NCBI GenBank assembly: GCA_964528155.1
Contig: CAZGRL010000201.1
Location: 1 to 5,758 of the forward strand
Direction: 5' to 3'
Source: G001797105 sp964528155
GTDB lineage: Bacteria; Chloroflexota; Anaerolineae; Anaerolineales; E44-bin32
DNA length: 5,758 bases
This document shows, piece after piece, positions 1-5,758 of the stretch. Positions within the stretch are counted from its first letter, which is position 1; each line of letters begins with the position of its first letter. The notes under the pieces were generated by a model. That model ran no database searches and was not told the origin of the DNA. It worked only from the letters and a program-made list of their open reading frames with translations. The translations under genes were made by a program, and so were the position numbers.

Positions 1-64
1 CGCATCCCCGGCATATCTTCCTAGTTTGGCGCGTCAGATTCATTCACACGCTCTCTGGGGCGAC

Positions 65-1379
65 CTACCGCTCGTCGAACGAGGGAGCCGGATAGGGGAA
101 CTCCGCTGTTGCCTGGTCGACAGGCCAGACAAGCTCCTGCTGGCCGTCGATCCACATCACCACCGGGTTGAGGACATTCCCCGTTCCGTCTCCGTTGAAG
201 GTGACGGGGCCGATCACCGTCATCATGTCCGTGTCTGCCAGAGCGTCTCGGATCGCCTCCCGATCGAGGCTGCCCGCTCTCTCGATGGCATCGGCCAGGA
301 TCTGCACGCAGGCATAGGCCGGCCCGACCAACACATCGGCGGGTCTGCCAAACTCGGCCTCGTGCGCGGCATTGAGCTCGTCTACCCCGGGGAATTTCTC
401 GCCATGGTGCCACCCGGGGAAGAAGGCGATGTAGTCACCGATCGTCCCCAGCGTCTCGCCCCAGGTGATCCCATCGGGGGCTCTGACGAGCATGGTGAAC
501 TTGGGAGCCCATCCGAGCTCGCTCATCCCGCGGACCATGGCGATGCCGTCGGGCGTGTTTGGCATGCTCAGGAGCATGTCGGCGCCGGCGTCCCTGGCCG
601 CCAGGATCATGCTGGAGAAGTCGGTGGTTCCTGGCGCATACTCCCCGTAGTACACGACGGTGTAGCCGTTGAAGGCAGCATCGGCCCTGAACATCCCGCC
701 CAACTCGATGCCCCAGTCGGTGTTCTCCTGGAAGATGGCGACATTGGTCGGCCTTTGGCCCTCAGGCACCAGTTCGTTGAGGGCCTGGTAGACGTTGCGG
801 GCCTGGTCCGGTGACTTGGGGAACGGCGAGAAAAGGTATTTGTAGCCTCGCTGGTGGATGTTCCACCAGGCGAAGGAGACTGCGAGATAGGGGACCTTGT
901 TCTTCTCGGCGATGCCGATGGTTGCGGCGTGCATCGGGCTGGCAGCACCACCCAGATAGGCAACCACGTTCTGCTCGGAGTAGATGGTCTCCATCCTGCT
1001 CACAGCCTTGGTCGGATCGGACTCATCATCGTAGTAGGTGAGGCGAAACGGGATGCTGGTACCATATTCCTCGACATAGACGCCGCCCGCGGCGTTGATA
1101 TCCGCCACGGCATACTTATAGCCGGCCAAGCACCTGACTGCCGAGCGATCCAAACTTGCCGGTCAACGGGATCGATCCGCCGATCTCGATGAACTCCGGC
1201 GCTGGCGGGTAGGCCTCCGTAGGCGGAGCCTCCACCGGCGTGGCTGCCTTGGTGACCTCCGGCGCGGCTTCCTCGGTGACCTCAGGCGTGGCTACGGGTG
1301 CAGCGGTGGCGCAGCTGGTCACGAGCATGGCTAGGACCAGCAAGGTCACGAACAACACTGCCGATCGTCTTGCGCTCAC
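65..1379 (-). CDS. livK: Amino-acid ABC transporter substrate-binding lipoprotein (LivK/LivJ family), frame broken near codon 84
   Basis: This is a type 1 periplasmic-binding-fold protein (Peripla_BP_6, LivK-like), 437 residues once one base is skipped. It starts at GTG 1379 with Arg-rich MSARR and a hydrophobic signal peptide ending in lipobox VTSC, so Cys23 (codon 1313-1311) would be lipidated. Residues 24-62 form a Thr/Ala/Pro/Glu-rich linker holding a short repeat (PEVTEEAA, PEVTKAA). The binding domain begins IEIGGSIPLTGKFGSLGSQV, then continues in another frame with LAGYKYAVADINAAGG. Later family landmarks are YYDDESDPTKAVSRMETIYS, VAIFQENTDWGIELG, VRAPDGITWGE, VGPAYACVQILADAIERAG and IGPVTFNGDGTGNV. 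It would deliver substrate to LivH/LivM from outside the membrane. The ligand is not certain: members bind branched-chain and other amino acids and sometimes other small carboxylates. As written, translation would stop at TAA 1118-1116, so the gene is either broken or miscalled by one base. Confidence 0.88.
1128..1133 (-). other. Frame break in the binding-protein gene
   Basis: The N-terminal frame reads GSLGSQV up to GTG 1133-1131, then LGRL and TAA. The C-terminal frame picks up at TTG 1129-1127 as LAGYKYAVADIN. Skipping one base (C at 1130) gives GSQVLAGYKYA, which fits the family with no missing or extra residue. So there is one surplus base here, or two lacking. There is no homopolymer at the site. 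Confidence 0.85.
1242..1286 (-). repeat. Short tandem repeat in the lipoprotein linker
   Basis: Two adjoining copies encode PEVTEEAA and PEVTKAA. The core GAGGTCACC is identical in both and the rest diverges. It is a low-complexity surface linker between the lipid-anchored Cys and the binding domain, likely arisen by local duplication. Confidence 0.6.
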
Positions 1380-1385
1380 GACTTT

Positions 1386-1392
1386 TCCTCCC
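1386..1392 (-). promoter_or_regulatory. Ribosome binding site deciding the binding-protein start
   Basis: GGGAGGA on the minus strand places GGAGG 7 nt before the GTG at 1379. The alternative in-frame GTG at 1406 lies upstream of this site and has no comparable match, so the protein most likely begins MSARRSAVLF. Confidence 0.75.
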
Positions 1393-1472
1393 TGTCTGTC
1401 TTGCACGATCGTTTCCGGAGTGGTTGCTTCCCCTGAAGGGTCACATCATAGGCAAGCCCCTTTCTGCTTCGG

Positions 1473-1491
1473 TGGGACTCCAAGATTCCCA
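1473..1491 (-). other. Imperfect hairpin just after livM
   Basis: On the transcript strand GGGAATC and GAGTCCC pair over seven positions with one A-G mismatch around a TTG loop, and an outer T-A pair can be added. No run of T follows, so it is not a typical intrinsic terminator. Hairpins between permease and binding-protein genes can protect or process mRNA in other transport operons; such a role here is inference. Confidence 0.3.
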
Positions 1492-1494
1492 AGG

Positions 1495-2457
1495 TCAATT
1501 CGGCTCTGTCAGACCCAAATCGCGACTCCCGGCCTGTGCCCGGCGGCGCAGGGCTTTCTGGATCTTCACCCAGGCCTCTACGAGCCCGCCGGGCAGGAAG
1601 AGCACCACGAGAATGAACAATGTGCCAAAGATGATCAGGTGGTATTCGCCGACGTTCAGGACGAGGAGTTCCTTGATCAAGACGAAGAACACCGAGCCCA
1701 CGATGGGACCGATGATCGTGCCGGCACCCCCGATATAGGCCATCATGAGTGGATCGAAGGTCCACAATGGGCCGAATGGCATGTTCAGGTAGTAGCTCAC
1801 GTGGTAGTAGGCAAACGCCCCGCCTGCCATGCCAGCGAAGAAGGCGCTGATAAGCAACGCCAGGAGCTTGTGCTTCAAGGCGCTGACTCCCAAGGACTCC
1901 GCGGCGTCCTCTTGTTCCCGAACTGCCTTCATGCCCAATCCCAGCCTGGAATGGACCAAGACGTAGGCCGCCACGATCGTGACCGCGGTCAGGGCCAGGA
2001 AGAGGTAGTACCGAGGCACGAGTCGGTATTCCGCAATTGCCGGGTTGTATGACATCTCAGGGAGCACGTTCCCCACTGTGACATTGAGGATCTGGGCGAG
2101 CGCCAACGTGCCAATGGCGAAGTAGACTCCCCGCAACTTGAAGGCGGGGAAACCGATGAGGAGAGCCAGGGCGCCCGCCGCCAGGCCTCCCAGTACGAAG
2201 GATGCGATGAACGGCCATCCCCCGATCCATAGCTGTCTGGTCACTAGCGAGCCGAGGCCAAAGAAGGCAGCATGCCCGAGGTTGACTTGGCCGGCGTACC
2301 CCCCCAAGATGTTCCAGCTGGAGGCCATGATCACATACAGCAGGACAACAACCAGGAGGTTGATGCTGCTGTCCTTCTTGATCACCAGGGGGACGCAGGC
2401 CAGGACGGCTACGGCCACAACGACGAGAGCGATTCTGGCGGCCTTGCTCCAATTCAT
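1495..2457 (-). CDS. livM: Branched-chain-type amino acid ABC transporter permease LivM
   Basis: This is a 320-residue inner-membrane permease of normal length. The hallmark GYAGQVNLGHAAFFGLG is at residues 53-69. Hydrophobic segments lie near 8-26, 32-50, 81-103, 111-130, 151-169, 197-218, 236-263 and 272-292. The ATPase-contact loop GMKAVREQEDAAESLGV (175-191) is well conserved, and the C-terminal LPGGLVEAW is typical. It partners LivH in the transmembrane channel. The ATG at 2457 has an excellent ribosome binding site and sits 3 nt after the livH stop codon. The last 30 or so residues are basic and polar (KALRRRAQAGSR), a cytoplasmic tail. The stop TGA is at 1497-1495. No defects are seen. 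Confidence 0.95.
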   Translation of the reverse strand: MNWSKAARIALVVVAVAVLACVPLVIKKDSSINLLVVVLLYVIMASSWNILGGYAGQVNLGHAAFFGLGSLVTRQLWIGGWPFIASFVLGGLAAGALALLIGFPAFKLRGVYFAIGTLALAQILNVTVGNVLPEMSYNPAIAEYRLVPRYYLFLALTAVTIVAAYVLVHSRLGLGMKAVREQEDAAESLGVSALKHKLLALLISAFFAGMAGGAFAYYHVSYYLNMPFGPLWTFDPLMMAYIGGAGTIIGPIVGSVFFVLIKELLVLNVGEYHLIIFGTLFILVVLFLPGGLVEAWVKIQKALRRRAQAGSRDLGLTEPN

Positions 2458-2460
2458 GGG

Positions 2461-3351
2461 CTAGGCCTCCTTCGTTCCAAACAGGCCTTGCGGCCTGAAG
2501 ATCAGGATCAGAAGAAACAGCACAAGGCTGACAACCTCTCGGTAGTTGTTGCTGATCAACAAGGAGGTGGCCGATTCGGTGAGCCCCAGGAGCAGACCGC
2601 CGACCAGCGTGCCTGTGATACTCCCCAGTCCACCCAGGACCATCACGATCAGCGCTTTGAGGGTCCAATTCAATCCCATCGAGGGTTCGATGGAGTAGTT
2701 GACGGCAACCAGCGTGCCCGCCACACCAGCCAGAGCGGCCCCCAACACAAAAGCCAAGAAGTAGACCTTGTGGATGTCGATCCCCATGAGCGTGGCTGCT
2801 TCCCAATCCTGCACGGTTGCCCGAATCGCCTTGCCGGTGTAGGTGTTGCGCAGGAACAGATGAAGAGCAAGCAGGAAGACGAGCGCCGTAGCCAGGCTGG
2901 CGATGCGCACCAGAGGGAAGCGCACGCCGAGCACGGTGAATGCCACCCCGGAGTAGGAGGCCGTGATCCCGCGGTCATCAGCGGTCCACAAGCGCAGAGC
3001 CACGTTCTGCAAGATCACTGAGAGACCGAAGCCGACCAGAAGGGTGTTCTTAATCTTGATCTCCTCGGGGAGCTTCACCATGTGGACGAAGAACACCCTG
3101 TACAGGATTGCCCCAATCAGCAGGAGAGCGATGATGGTCGTTGGGATCGTCAGGAAGGGATCCACACCCCACAGCGAGACGGCCCAGAAGCTGGCATACC
3201 CCCCGAAAATCAGAAGCTCTNNNNNNNNNNCGTGAGCCACGTTTAGGAACTTGGTGACCCCGAACACCAAGGAGAGACCGAGTGCCGCCAATGCGTACAA
3301 GGCACCCACAAGAATGCCAAGAACCAAGGTCTGAGAGACAGATTCGAGCAT
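2461..3351 (-). CDS. livH: Branched-chain-type amino acid ABC transporter permease LivH (contains an assembly gap)
   Basis: This is an inner-membrane permease with about eight hydrophobic segments, around residues 8-31, 45-61, 64-88, 103-122, 146-168, 195-218, 232-258 and 272-288 (numbering includes four unknown residues). The cytoplasmic loop that contacts the ATPases is GKAIRATVQDWEAATLMGI (173-191). The end, FRPQGLFG, is characteristic of LivH. It would form the heterodimeric channel with LivM. The ATG at 3351 has GAGG (3360-3357) 5 nt upstream and lies 20 nt after livF. Ten N at 3221-3230 fall inside the conserved NVAHGE-type motif near the N terminus. The frame is kept across them, so I treat the gene as intact. 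The stop TAG (2463-2461) is 3 nt before the livM ATG. Confidence 0.93.
   Translation of the reverse strand: MLESVSQTLVLGILVGALYALAALGLSLVFGVTKFLNVAHXXXXELLIFGGYASFWAVSLWGVDPFLTIPTTIIALLLIGAILYRVFFVHMVKLPEEIKIKNTLLVGFGLSVILQNVALRLWTADDRGITASYSGVAFTVLGVRFPLVRIASLATALVFLLALHLFLRNTYTGKAIRATVQDWEAATLMGIDIHKVYFLAFVLGAALAGVAGTLVAVNYSIEPSMGLNWTLKALIVMVLGGLGSITGTLVGGLLLGLTESATSLLISNNYREVVSLVLFLLILIFRPQGLFGTKEA
2466..2472 (-). promoter_or_regulatory. Strong ribosome binding site of livM, inside the end of livH
   Basis: AAGGAGG on the minus strand lies 8 nt before the livM ATG at 2457. It is made from the last sense codons of livH (Lys-Glu-Ala), so ribosomes ending livH are placed to start livM. It is a near-perfect anti-SD match, the strongest in the window. 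Confidence 0.8.
3221..3230. other. Assembly gap (10 N) inside livH
   Basis: Ten undetermined bases sit between the codons for FLNVAH and ELLIFGG. In LivH proteins this region normally reads H-G-E or H-G-D without extra residues. The flanking bases (CACG before, AGAG after, on the minus strand) would encode H-G-E if only one base were missing. A true gap of 1 nt and the written 10 nt leave the same frame. Confidence 0.95.
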
Positions 3352-3371
3352 CGACGCCTCGCTCTCAAGCC

Positions 3372-4073
3372 CTATGCGAGATAGGCGCTTCGCACAGATT
3401 CAAAGGTCAGCAGTTCCTCCCCGGAACCTTCCCCCACGATCCTGCCGTTTTCGAGCAAGTAGGCTTTGCTCGCCAATTCCAGGGCTGCCCGGACGTTCTG
3501 TTCCACCAGCAGGACGGTGACCCCCTCCCTGTTGATCTTGGTGACCATTTCAAACGTCTGCTCCACCAGGATCGGCGCCAGCCCAAATGAGGGTTCGTCG
3601 AGCATGAGCAGTCTCGGTTTGGCCATCAGGGCCCTGCCGATGGCTAGCATTTGCCGTTCCCCACCGCTCAGGGTCCCCGCCAGTTGGCGCTCTCTCTCCT
3701 GCAGGCGGGGGAAGATCTCGTAGACCCACTTCAAGCTTGAGTCCCTTTCCTTCCTGGCATCGGCCACGAAGGCGCCTAGTTCGAGGTTCTCCAGCACGGT
3801 CATCCCGGTGAAGATCCTTCCGCTTTCGGGCACTTGGGATATCCCGAGCGCGACGATCTTGTTGGCTGGTTGCCTGCCCAGAGCCGAACCTTGAAATCGG
3901 ATGTTGCCGGCACTAGGCTTGAGGAGGCCGCTGATCACCCGCAAGATCGTCGTCTTCCCCGCGCCGTTGGGGCCGACGAGGGCAACAAGCTCCCCCTCAT
4001 CGACCTCCATCGACACCGCCCACAGGGCCTGGATGTCCTCGTAGTAGACGTCGACTTTTTCAATGCTCAGCAT
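3372..4073 (-). CDS. livF: Branched-chain-type amino acid ABC transporter ATPase LivF
   Basis: This is a 233-residue ATPase of normal LivF length with fully canonical motifs: Walker A GPNGAGKT (residues 34-41), the Q-loop Gln80 in ISQVPE, signature LSGGERQ (135-141), Walker B LLMLDEP (155-161), and VEQN (190-193), where LivF proteins usually carry Gln instead of the switch His. The segment RIFTGMTVLENLELGA is typical of the family. I chose the ATG at 4073, giving MLSIEKVDVYY. A GGGAAGG stretch sits just upstream, and the ATG at 4103 would only add residues encoded inside the livG end. The start lies 14 nt inside livG, so translation of the two ATPases is probably coupled, in keeping with their action as a heterodimer. 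livH follows after 20 nt. Confidence 0.95.
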   Translation of the reverse strand: MLSIEKVDVYYEDIQALWAVSMEVDEGELVALVGPNGAGKTTILRVISGLLKPSAGNIRFQGSALGRQPANKIVALGISQVPESGRIFTGMTVLENLELGAFVADARKERDSSLKWVYEIFPRLQERERQLAGTLSGGERQMLAIGRALMAKPRLLMLDEPSFGLAPILVEQTFEMVTKINREGVTVLLVEQNVRAALELASKAYLLENGRIVGEGSGEELLTFESVRSAYLA

Positions 4074-4794
4074 GGGCCTTCCCAAGGTAGATATCGATAA
4101 CATCCGGGTTGTGGACGATCTCGTCTGGAGGTCCTTCCGCGATCTTCTCGCCCATGTTCAAGACAATGACACGGTCCGAGAGCCCGCAGATCGCCTTGAC
4201 GATATGCTCGACGACGATGATCGTGATCTTGGAGTCGCGTATCCGCCTGATCAGTCCACAGGCTTCCTCGGCCTCTCGCGGGTTCAGGCCGGCCATGAGC
4301 TCATCCAACAAGAGGAGTTGGGGCCTGGTCGCCAGGGCTCGGGCCAGCTCCAAACGCTTGCGTTGCATGACGGTCAGGTCCTTGACGACGACCTTGGCCT
4401 TGTCGGCCAGCCCCACTCGGCCGAGCAGCTCCAGCGACTCCTGCGCCGCGGCCTCCATACTCCTGGCCGGCGCGTGTCCGAAGGCTCTTCCGACCATCAC
4501 GTTCTCGAGGGCCGTGGACTCGAGGAACGGCTTGACCAGTTGGAAGGTCCGCGCGATCCCTTTTTGACTGACCCGATGGCGGGCAAGCCCAGTGATGTTC
4601 TCCGCGCGGAAGGTCACTTTGCCCGAGTCCGGCTTCAGGAATCCCGTCACCAGGTTGAGGGCCGTTGTCTTGCCCGAGCCATTGGGGCCGATGATGCCGA
4701 CGATCTCCCCCTCATCGACCGCAAAGTCCAGGTGGCTGATCGCCGTCAGCCCCCCAAAAGACTTGCACAATCCTTCGACTTGCAGGAATTGCAT
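4060..4794 (-). CDS. livG: Branched-chain-type amino acid ABC transporter ATPase LivG
   Basis: This is a 244-residue ATP-binding subunit, close to the usual LivG length of about 250. It has Walker A GPNGSGKT (residues 36-43), the LivG-type region GIARTFQ with the Q-loop Gln at 85, Walker B LLLLDEL (160-166, catalytic Glu165), a D-loop in AGLNPRE and the switch His197 in VEHIVKAI. The signature is unusual: LTVMQ at 140-144 in place of LSGGQ or LSYGQ, followed by the normal RKRLELARAL. The Pro after the Walker B Glu is replaced by Leu. I chose the ATG at 4794 because GGAG (4804-4801) lies 6 nt upstream and the protein then starts at the usual MQFLQVEGL strand. The frame is open further upstream, but those residues overlap the MoaD-like gene and look unrelated. 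It overlaps livF by 14 nt, which points to translational coupling. It would pair with LivF on the cytoplasmic face of LivH/LivM. Confidence 0.93.
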   Translation of the reverse strand: MQFLQVEGLCKSFGGLTAISHLDFAVDEGEIVGIIGPNGSGKTTALNLVTGFLKPDSGKVTFRAENITGLARHRVSQKGIARTFQLVKPFLESTALENVMVGRAFGHAPARSMEAAAQESLELLGRVGLADKAKVVVKDLTVMQRKRLELARALATRPQLLLLDELMAGLNPREAEEACGLIRRIRDSKITIIVVEHIVKAICGLSDRVIVLNMGEKIAEGPPDEIVHNPDVIDIYLGKAHAEH

Positions 4795-4800
4795 CTCGCT

Positions 4801-4804
4801 CTCC
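4801..4804 (-). promoter_or_regulatory. Ribosome binding site deciding the livG start
   Basis: GGAG on the minus strand lies 6 nt before the ATG at 4794. The in-frame ATG at 4812 has only a run of G directly against it, which is too close to work as a Shine-Dalgarno site. This supports the shorter start. Confidence 0.55.
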
Positions 4805-4858
4805 ACGTCCATCCCCCACGGAACCCGTTGCGCCGAGTCGCTCTTGCCGTCGGCAGGC

Positions 4859-5083
4859 TCATCCGCCAGACATGTGCGGGAAGAAACACAGGCGGCAGTC
4901 GGGAGGCACCGGATCTTGCATGTCGCCCTGGACCCCGTCAATGAAGATCAGCCCGACCTCCTCGGGCTGCACCCCGAGCGCGGTCGCCAGCTCCCGGACG
5001 GTCATGCAGCCCTCCAGGACCAGCCGCTGGCGGCGCGGCTGGCCAGGCGAAAGCTGCCCAAAGAGCTCAGTGTCGACACGCAT
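4859..5083 (-). CDS. MoaD/ThiS-family sulfur-carrier protein, probably for the AOR tungstopterin cofactor
   Basis: This is a 74-residue protein of ubiquitin-like beta-grasp type. It starts with a basic/hydrophobic strand (MRVDTELFGQL), has TVRELATALGV in the middle (the helix region of MoaD/ThiS), then LIFIDGVQGD, and ends in FFPHMSGG. The C-terminal Gly-Gly is the hallmark of these carriers, which are adenylated and converted to a thiocarboxylate to donate sulfur. I chose the ATG at 5083, which has AGGTGA (5091-5086) just upstream. A GTG at 5089, directly after the AOR stop codon, would add two residues and has no ribosome binding site. Small MoaD-like genes are commonly found beside AOR genes, so a role in making the dithiolene of the tungsten or molybdenum pterin is the likeliest. 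ThiS (thiazole synthesis) is an alternative but has no support from the neighbours. Confidence 0.85.
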   Translation of the reverse strand: MRVDTELFGQLSPGQPRRQRLVLEGCMTVRELATALGVQPEEVGLIFIDGVQGDMQDPVPPDCRLCFFPHMSGG

Positions 5084-5089
5084 CGTCAC

Positions 5090-5758
5090 CTACAGGTCAT
5101 CGAAGACAGCATCGAGCTCCGAGTCCGGGACGTCGAAGGTCGTACCGTGTGGGGCCAGGGGTTCCTCACGCATGTACTCAGGAATGCGGTGGTCAGCAGA
5201 TGTGATCCCCGCCCGGCGATTGAACTCCAGCTCATCTCGCAGAAGCGCGCGGTTGGCAGCATCCAGGTCCTGCTTGGTCCAACCCCAACCGTAGCGCCCG
5301 TTAAGCATGTCGACCATCAGTTGTGGGTCCGAAACCACCGGCGGCCGAGCGAAGAGGCACAACCCGGTGCTATCGAGCATGGCAGCGATGATCTGCAGCC
5401 GGAGGGATAGCTGGCGCTGGCCCTCAACGCCCAGGGGGTTCACTTCCTTGCGCGCCCCAAAGGCGTTGCCAGCGGTGTGATCGGCGCCCTGCGGTGAGGT
5501 GGCATAGGTGACGCCGTTCCCCTTTAGGCTGCGCGGATCGTAGCCGGGCATGGCCTGACCCATCACGGCTGGGACGCGCCGGTTCCCCAGGACCCGTCCT
5601 GTGGTCACTGCACCGGATCCGATCAGCCTGCCCAGCGGAGTGCGCTCACCAACCTGGCGCAGCAGTCCGGCGATGCTGTCGAAGTCGCCGAATGTCCCTA
5701 GTCCAGCTTCCAGGGCCACACCGAGCGCCGCACCCGTCTCAATCGTGTCCAATCCGAA
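5090..5758 (-). CDS. aor: Aldehyde:ferredoxin oxidoreductase (tungsten type), C-terminal part, cut by window edge
   Basis: This is the last 222 residues of an AOR-family enzyme, which is usually about 600 residues. The family oxidises aldehydes to carboxylic acids in the cytoplasm and passes electrons to ferredoxin through a tungstopterin and one [4Fe-4S] cluster. The frame is open to the window edge. The TTG at 5752 is not a real start, because the residues before it continue the family motif (FGLDTIETG), part of the first pterin-binding DxxGLD motif. The second such motif, DSTGLC, is at 5374-5357. Its Cys (codon 5359-5357) matches the fourth cluster ligand of the family. The other three cluster cysteines would lie upstream, outside the window. 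YDPRSLKGNG followed by YATSPQGADHTAG is also typical of the family. The gene ends in TAG at 5092-5090, 6 nt before the MoaD-like ATG. Family assignment is firm; the aldehyde substrate cannot be told from this part. Confidence 0.93.
   Translation of the reverse strand, partial: FGLDTIETGAALGVALEAGLGTFGDFDSIAGLLRQVGERTPLGRLIGSGAVTTGRVLGNRRVPAVMGQAMPGYDPRSLKGNGVTYATSPQGADHTAGNAFGARKEVNPLGVEGQRQLSLRLQIIAAMLDSTGLCLFARPPVVSDPQLMVDMLNGRYGWGWTKQDLDAANRALLRDELEFNRRAGITSADHRIPEYMREEPLAPHGTTFDVPDSELDAVFDDL

Larger units (their letters stand above)
1380..1494 (-). other. Spacer between livM and the binding-protein gene
   Basis: At 115 nt this is the only sizeable gap in the operon. Reading on the minus strand it holds an imperfect hairpin just after the livM stop codon, a lone TATGAT (1450-1445) resembling a -10 box but with no good -35 at 16-18 nt, and near its end the binding protein's ribosome binding site. 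I see no open frame of its own and no U-tract that would make an intrinsic terminator. An internal promoter for the binding protein is possible but unsupported. Confidence 0.4.

Noticed and set aside
1..64. Possible terminator or next gene start after the binding-protein stop codon
   Set aside because: Only a weak GCGT/ACGC pairing with a long loop and no T-tract on the transcript strand; the stretch is too short to judge a following gene.
26..814. Plus-strand open frame of 262 codons
   Set aside because: Antisense to the binding-protein gene; such frames are expected in G+C-rich coding DNA, and the translation shows no recognisable domain.
1118..1153. Independent start of the binding-protein C-terminal frame at TTG 1153
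   Set aside because: There is no ribosome binding site, the first residues (MDRSAVRC) do not match the family, and the product would lack a signal peptide.
1240..2052. Plus-strand open frame of 270 codons across livM and the spacer
   Set aside because: Crosses the livM end, the spacer and the binding-protein start antisense to all three; its product looks like a composition shadow.
4795..4858. Short hairpin (TGCC-GAC-GGCA) between the MoaD-like gene and livG
   Set aside because: A four-base-pair stem without a T-tract is too weak to be called a terminator.
4795..4941. N-terminal extension of livG up to 4941
   Set aside because: It overlaps the MoaD-like gene and encodes residues unlike any LivG; the start at 4794 has the better ribosome binding site and the family-typical N terminus.
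4063..4944. Long plus-strand open frame mirroring livG
   Set aside because: It lies wholly antisense to livG and part of the MoaD-like gene, its product is a low-complexity His/Asp/Arg-rich shadow with no family features, and the opposite strand carries clear ABC motifs.

Overview
The window is a dense, G+C-rich bacterial segment in which every supported gene lies on the minus strand. It reads as one probable operon that enters from the right edge. In transcription order it holds: the C-terminal part of a tungsten-type aldehyde:ferredoxin oxidoreductase (5758-5090, cut by the window edge), a small MoaD/ThiS-like beta-grasp protein (5083-4859), and a complete set of branched-chain-type (HAAT/LIV) amino-acid ABC transporter genes. 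The transporter genes are livG ATPase (4794-4060), livF ATPase (4073-3372), livH permease (3351-2461), livM permease (2457-1495) and a lipoprotein substrate-binding protein (1379-65). Gaps are -14 to 64 nt throughout, except for 115 nt before the binding-protein gene.

Organism: clearly bacterial, with AGGAGG-type ribosome binding sites and a lipobox signal peptide. The Thr/Ala/Pro/Glu-rich linker behind the lipid-anchored cysteine resembles those of many Chloroflexota lipoproteins, and the AOR suggests anaerobic or microaerobic metabolism. An uncultured Chloroflexota-like bacterium is my best guess, at modest confidence. A run of ten N inside livH and a single-base frame break in the binding-protein gene suggest a draft, possibly metagenomic, assembly.

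How the genes work together: the binding protein captures an amino acid (or related small carboxylate) outside the membrane, LivH/LivM form the channel, and LivG/LivF power import. AOR would oxidise an aldehyde to its carboxylic acid and reduce ferredoxin. The MoaD-like protein is probably the sulfur carrier for the tungstopterin cofactor of AOR. A plausible but unproven reading is a peptide/amino-acid fermentation module in which imported amino acids give rise to the aldehydes that AOR oxidises.

I see no mobile element, CRISPR array, tRNA or rRNA, and no convincing new system. The points worth a second look are the AOR-MoaD-liv linkage, the frame break in the binding-protein gene, the assembly gap at a conserved LivH motif, and the non-canonical ABC signature of LivG. 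Positions 1-64, after the last stop codon, show no gene and no clear terminator.
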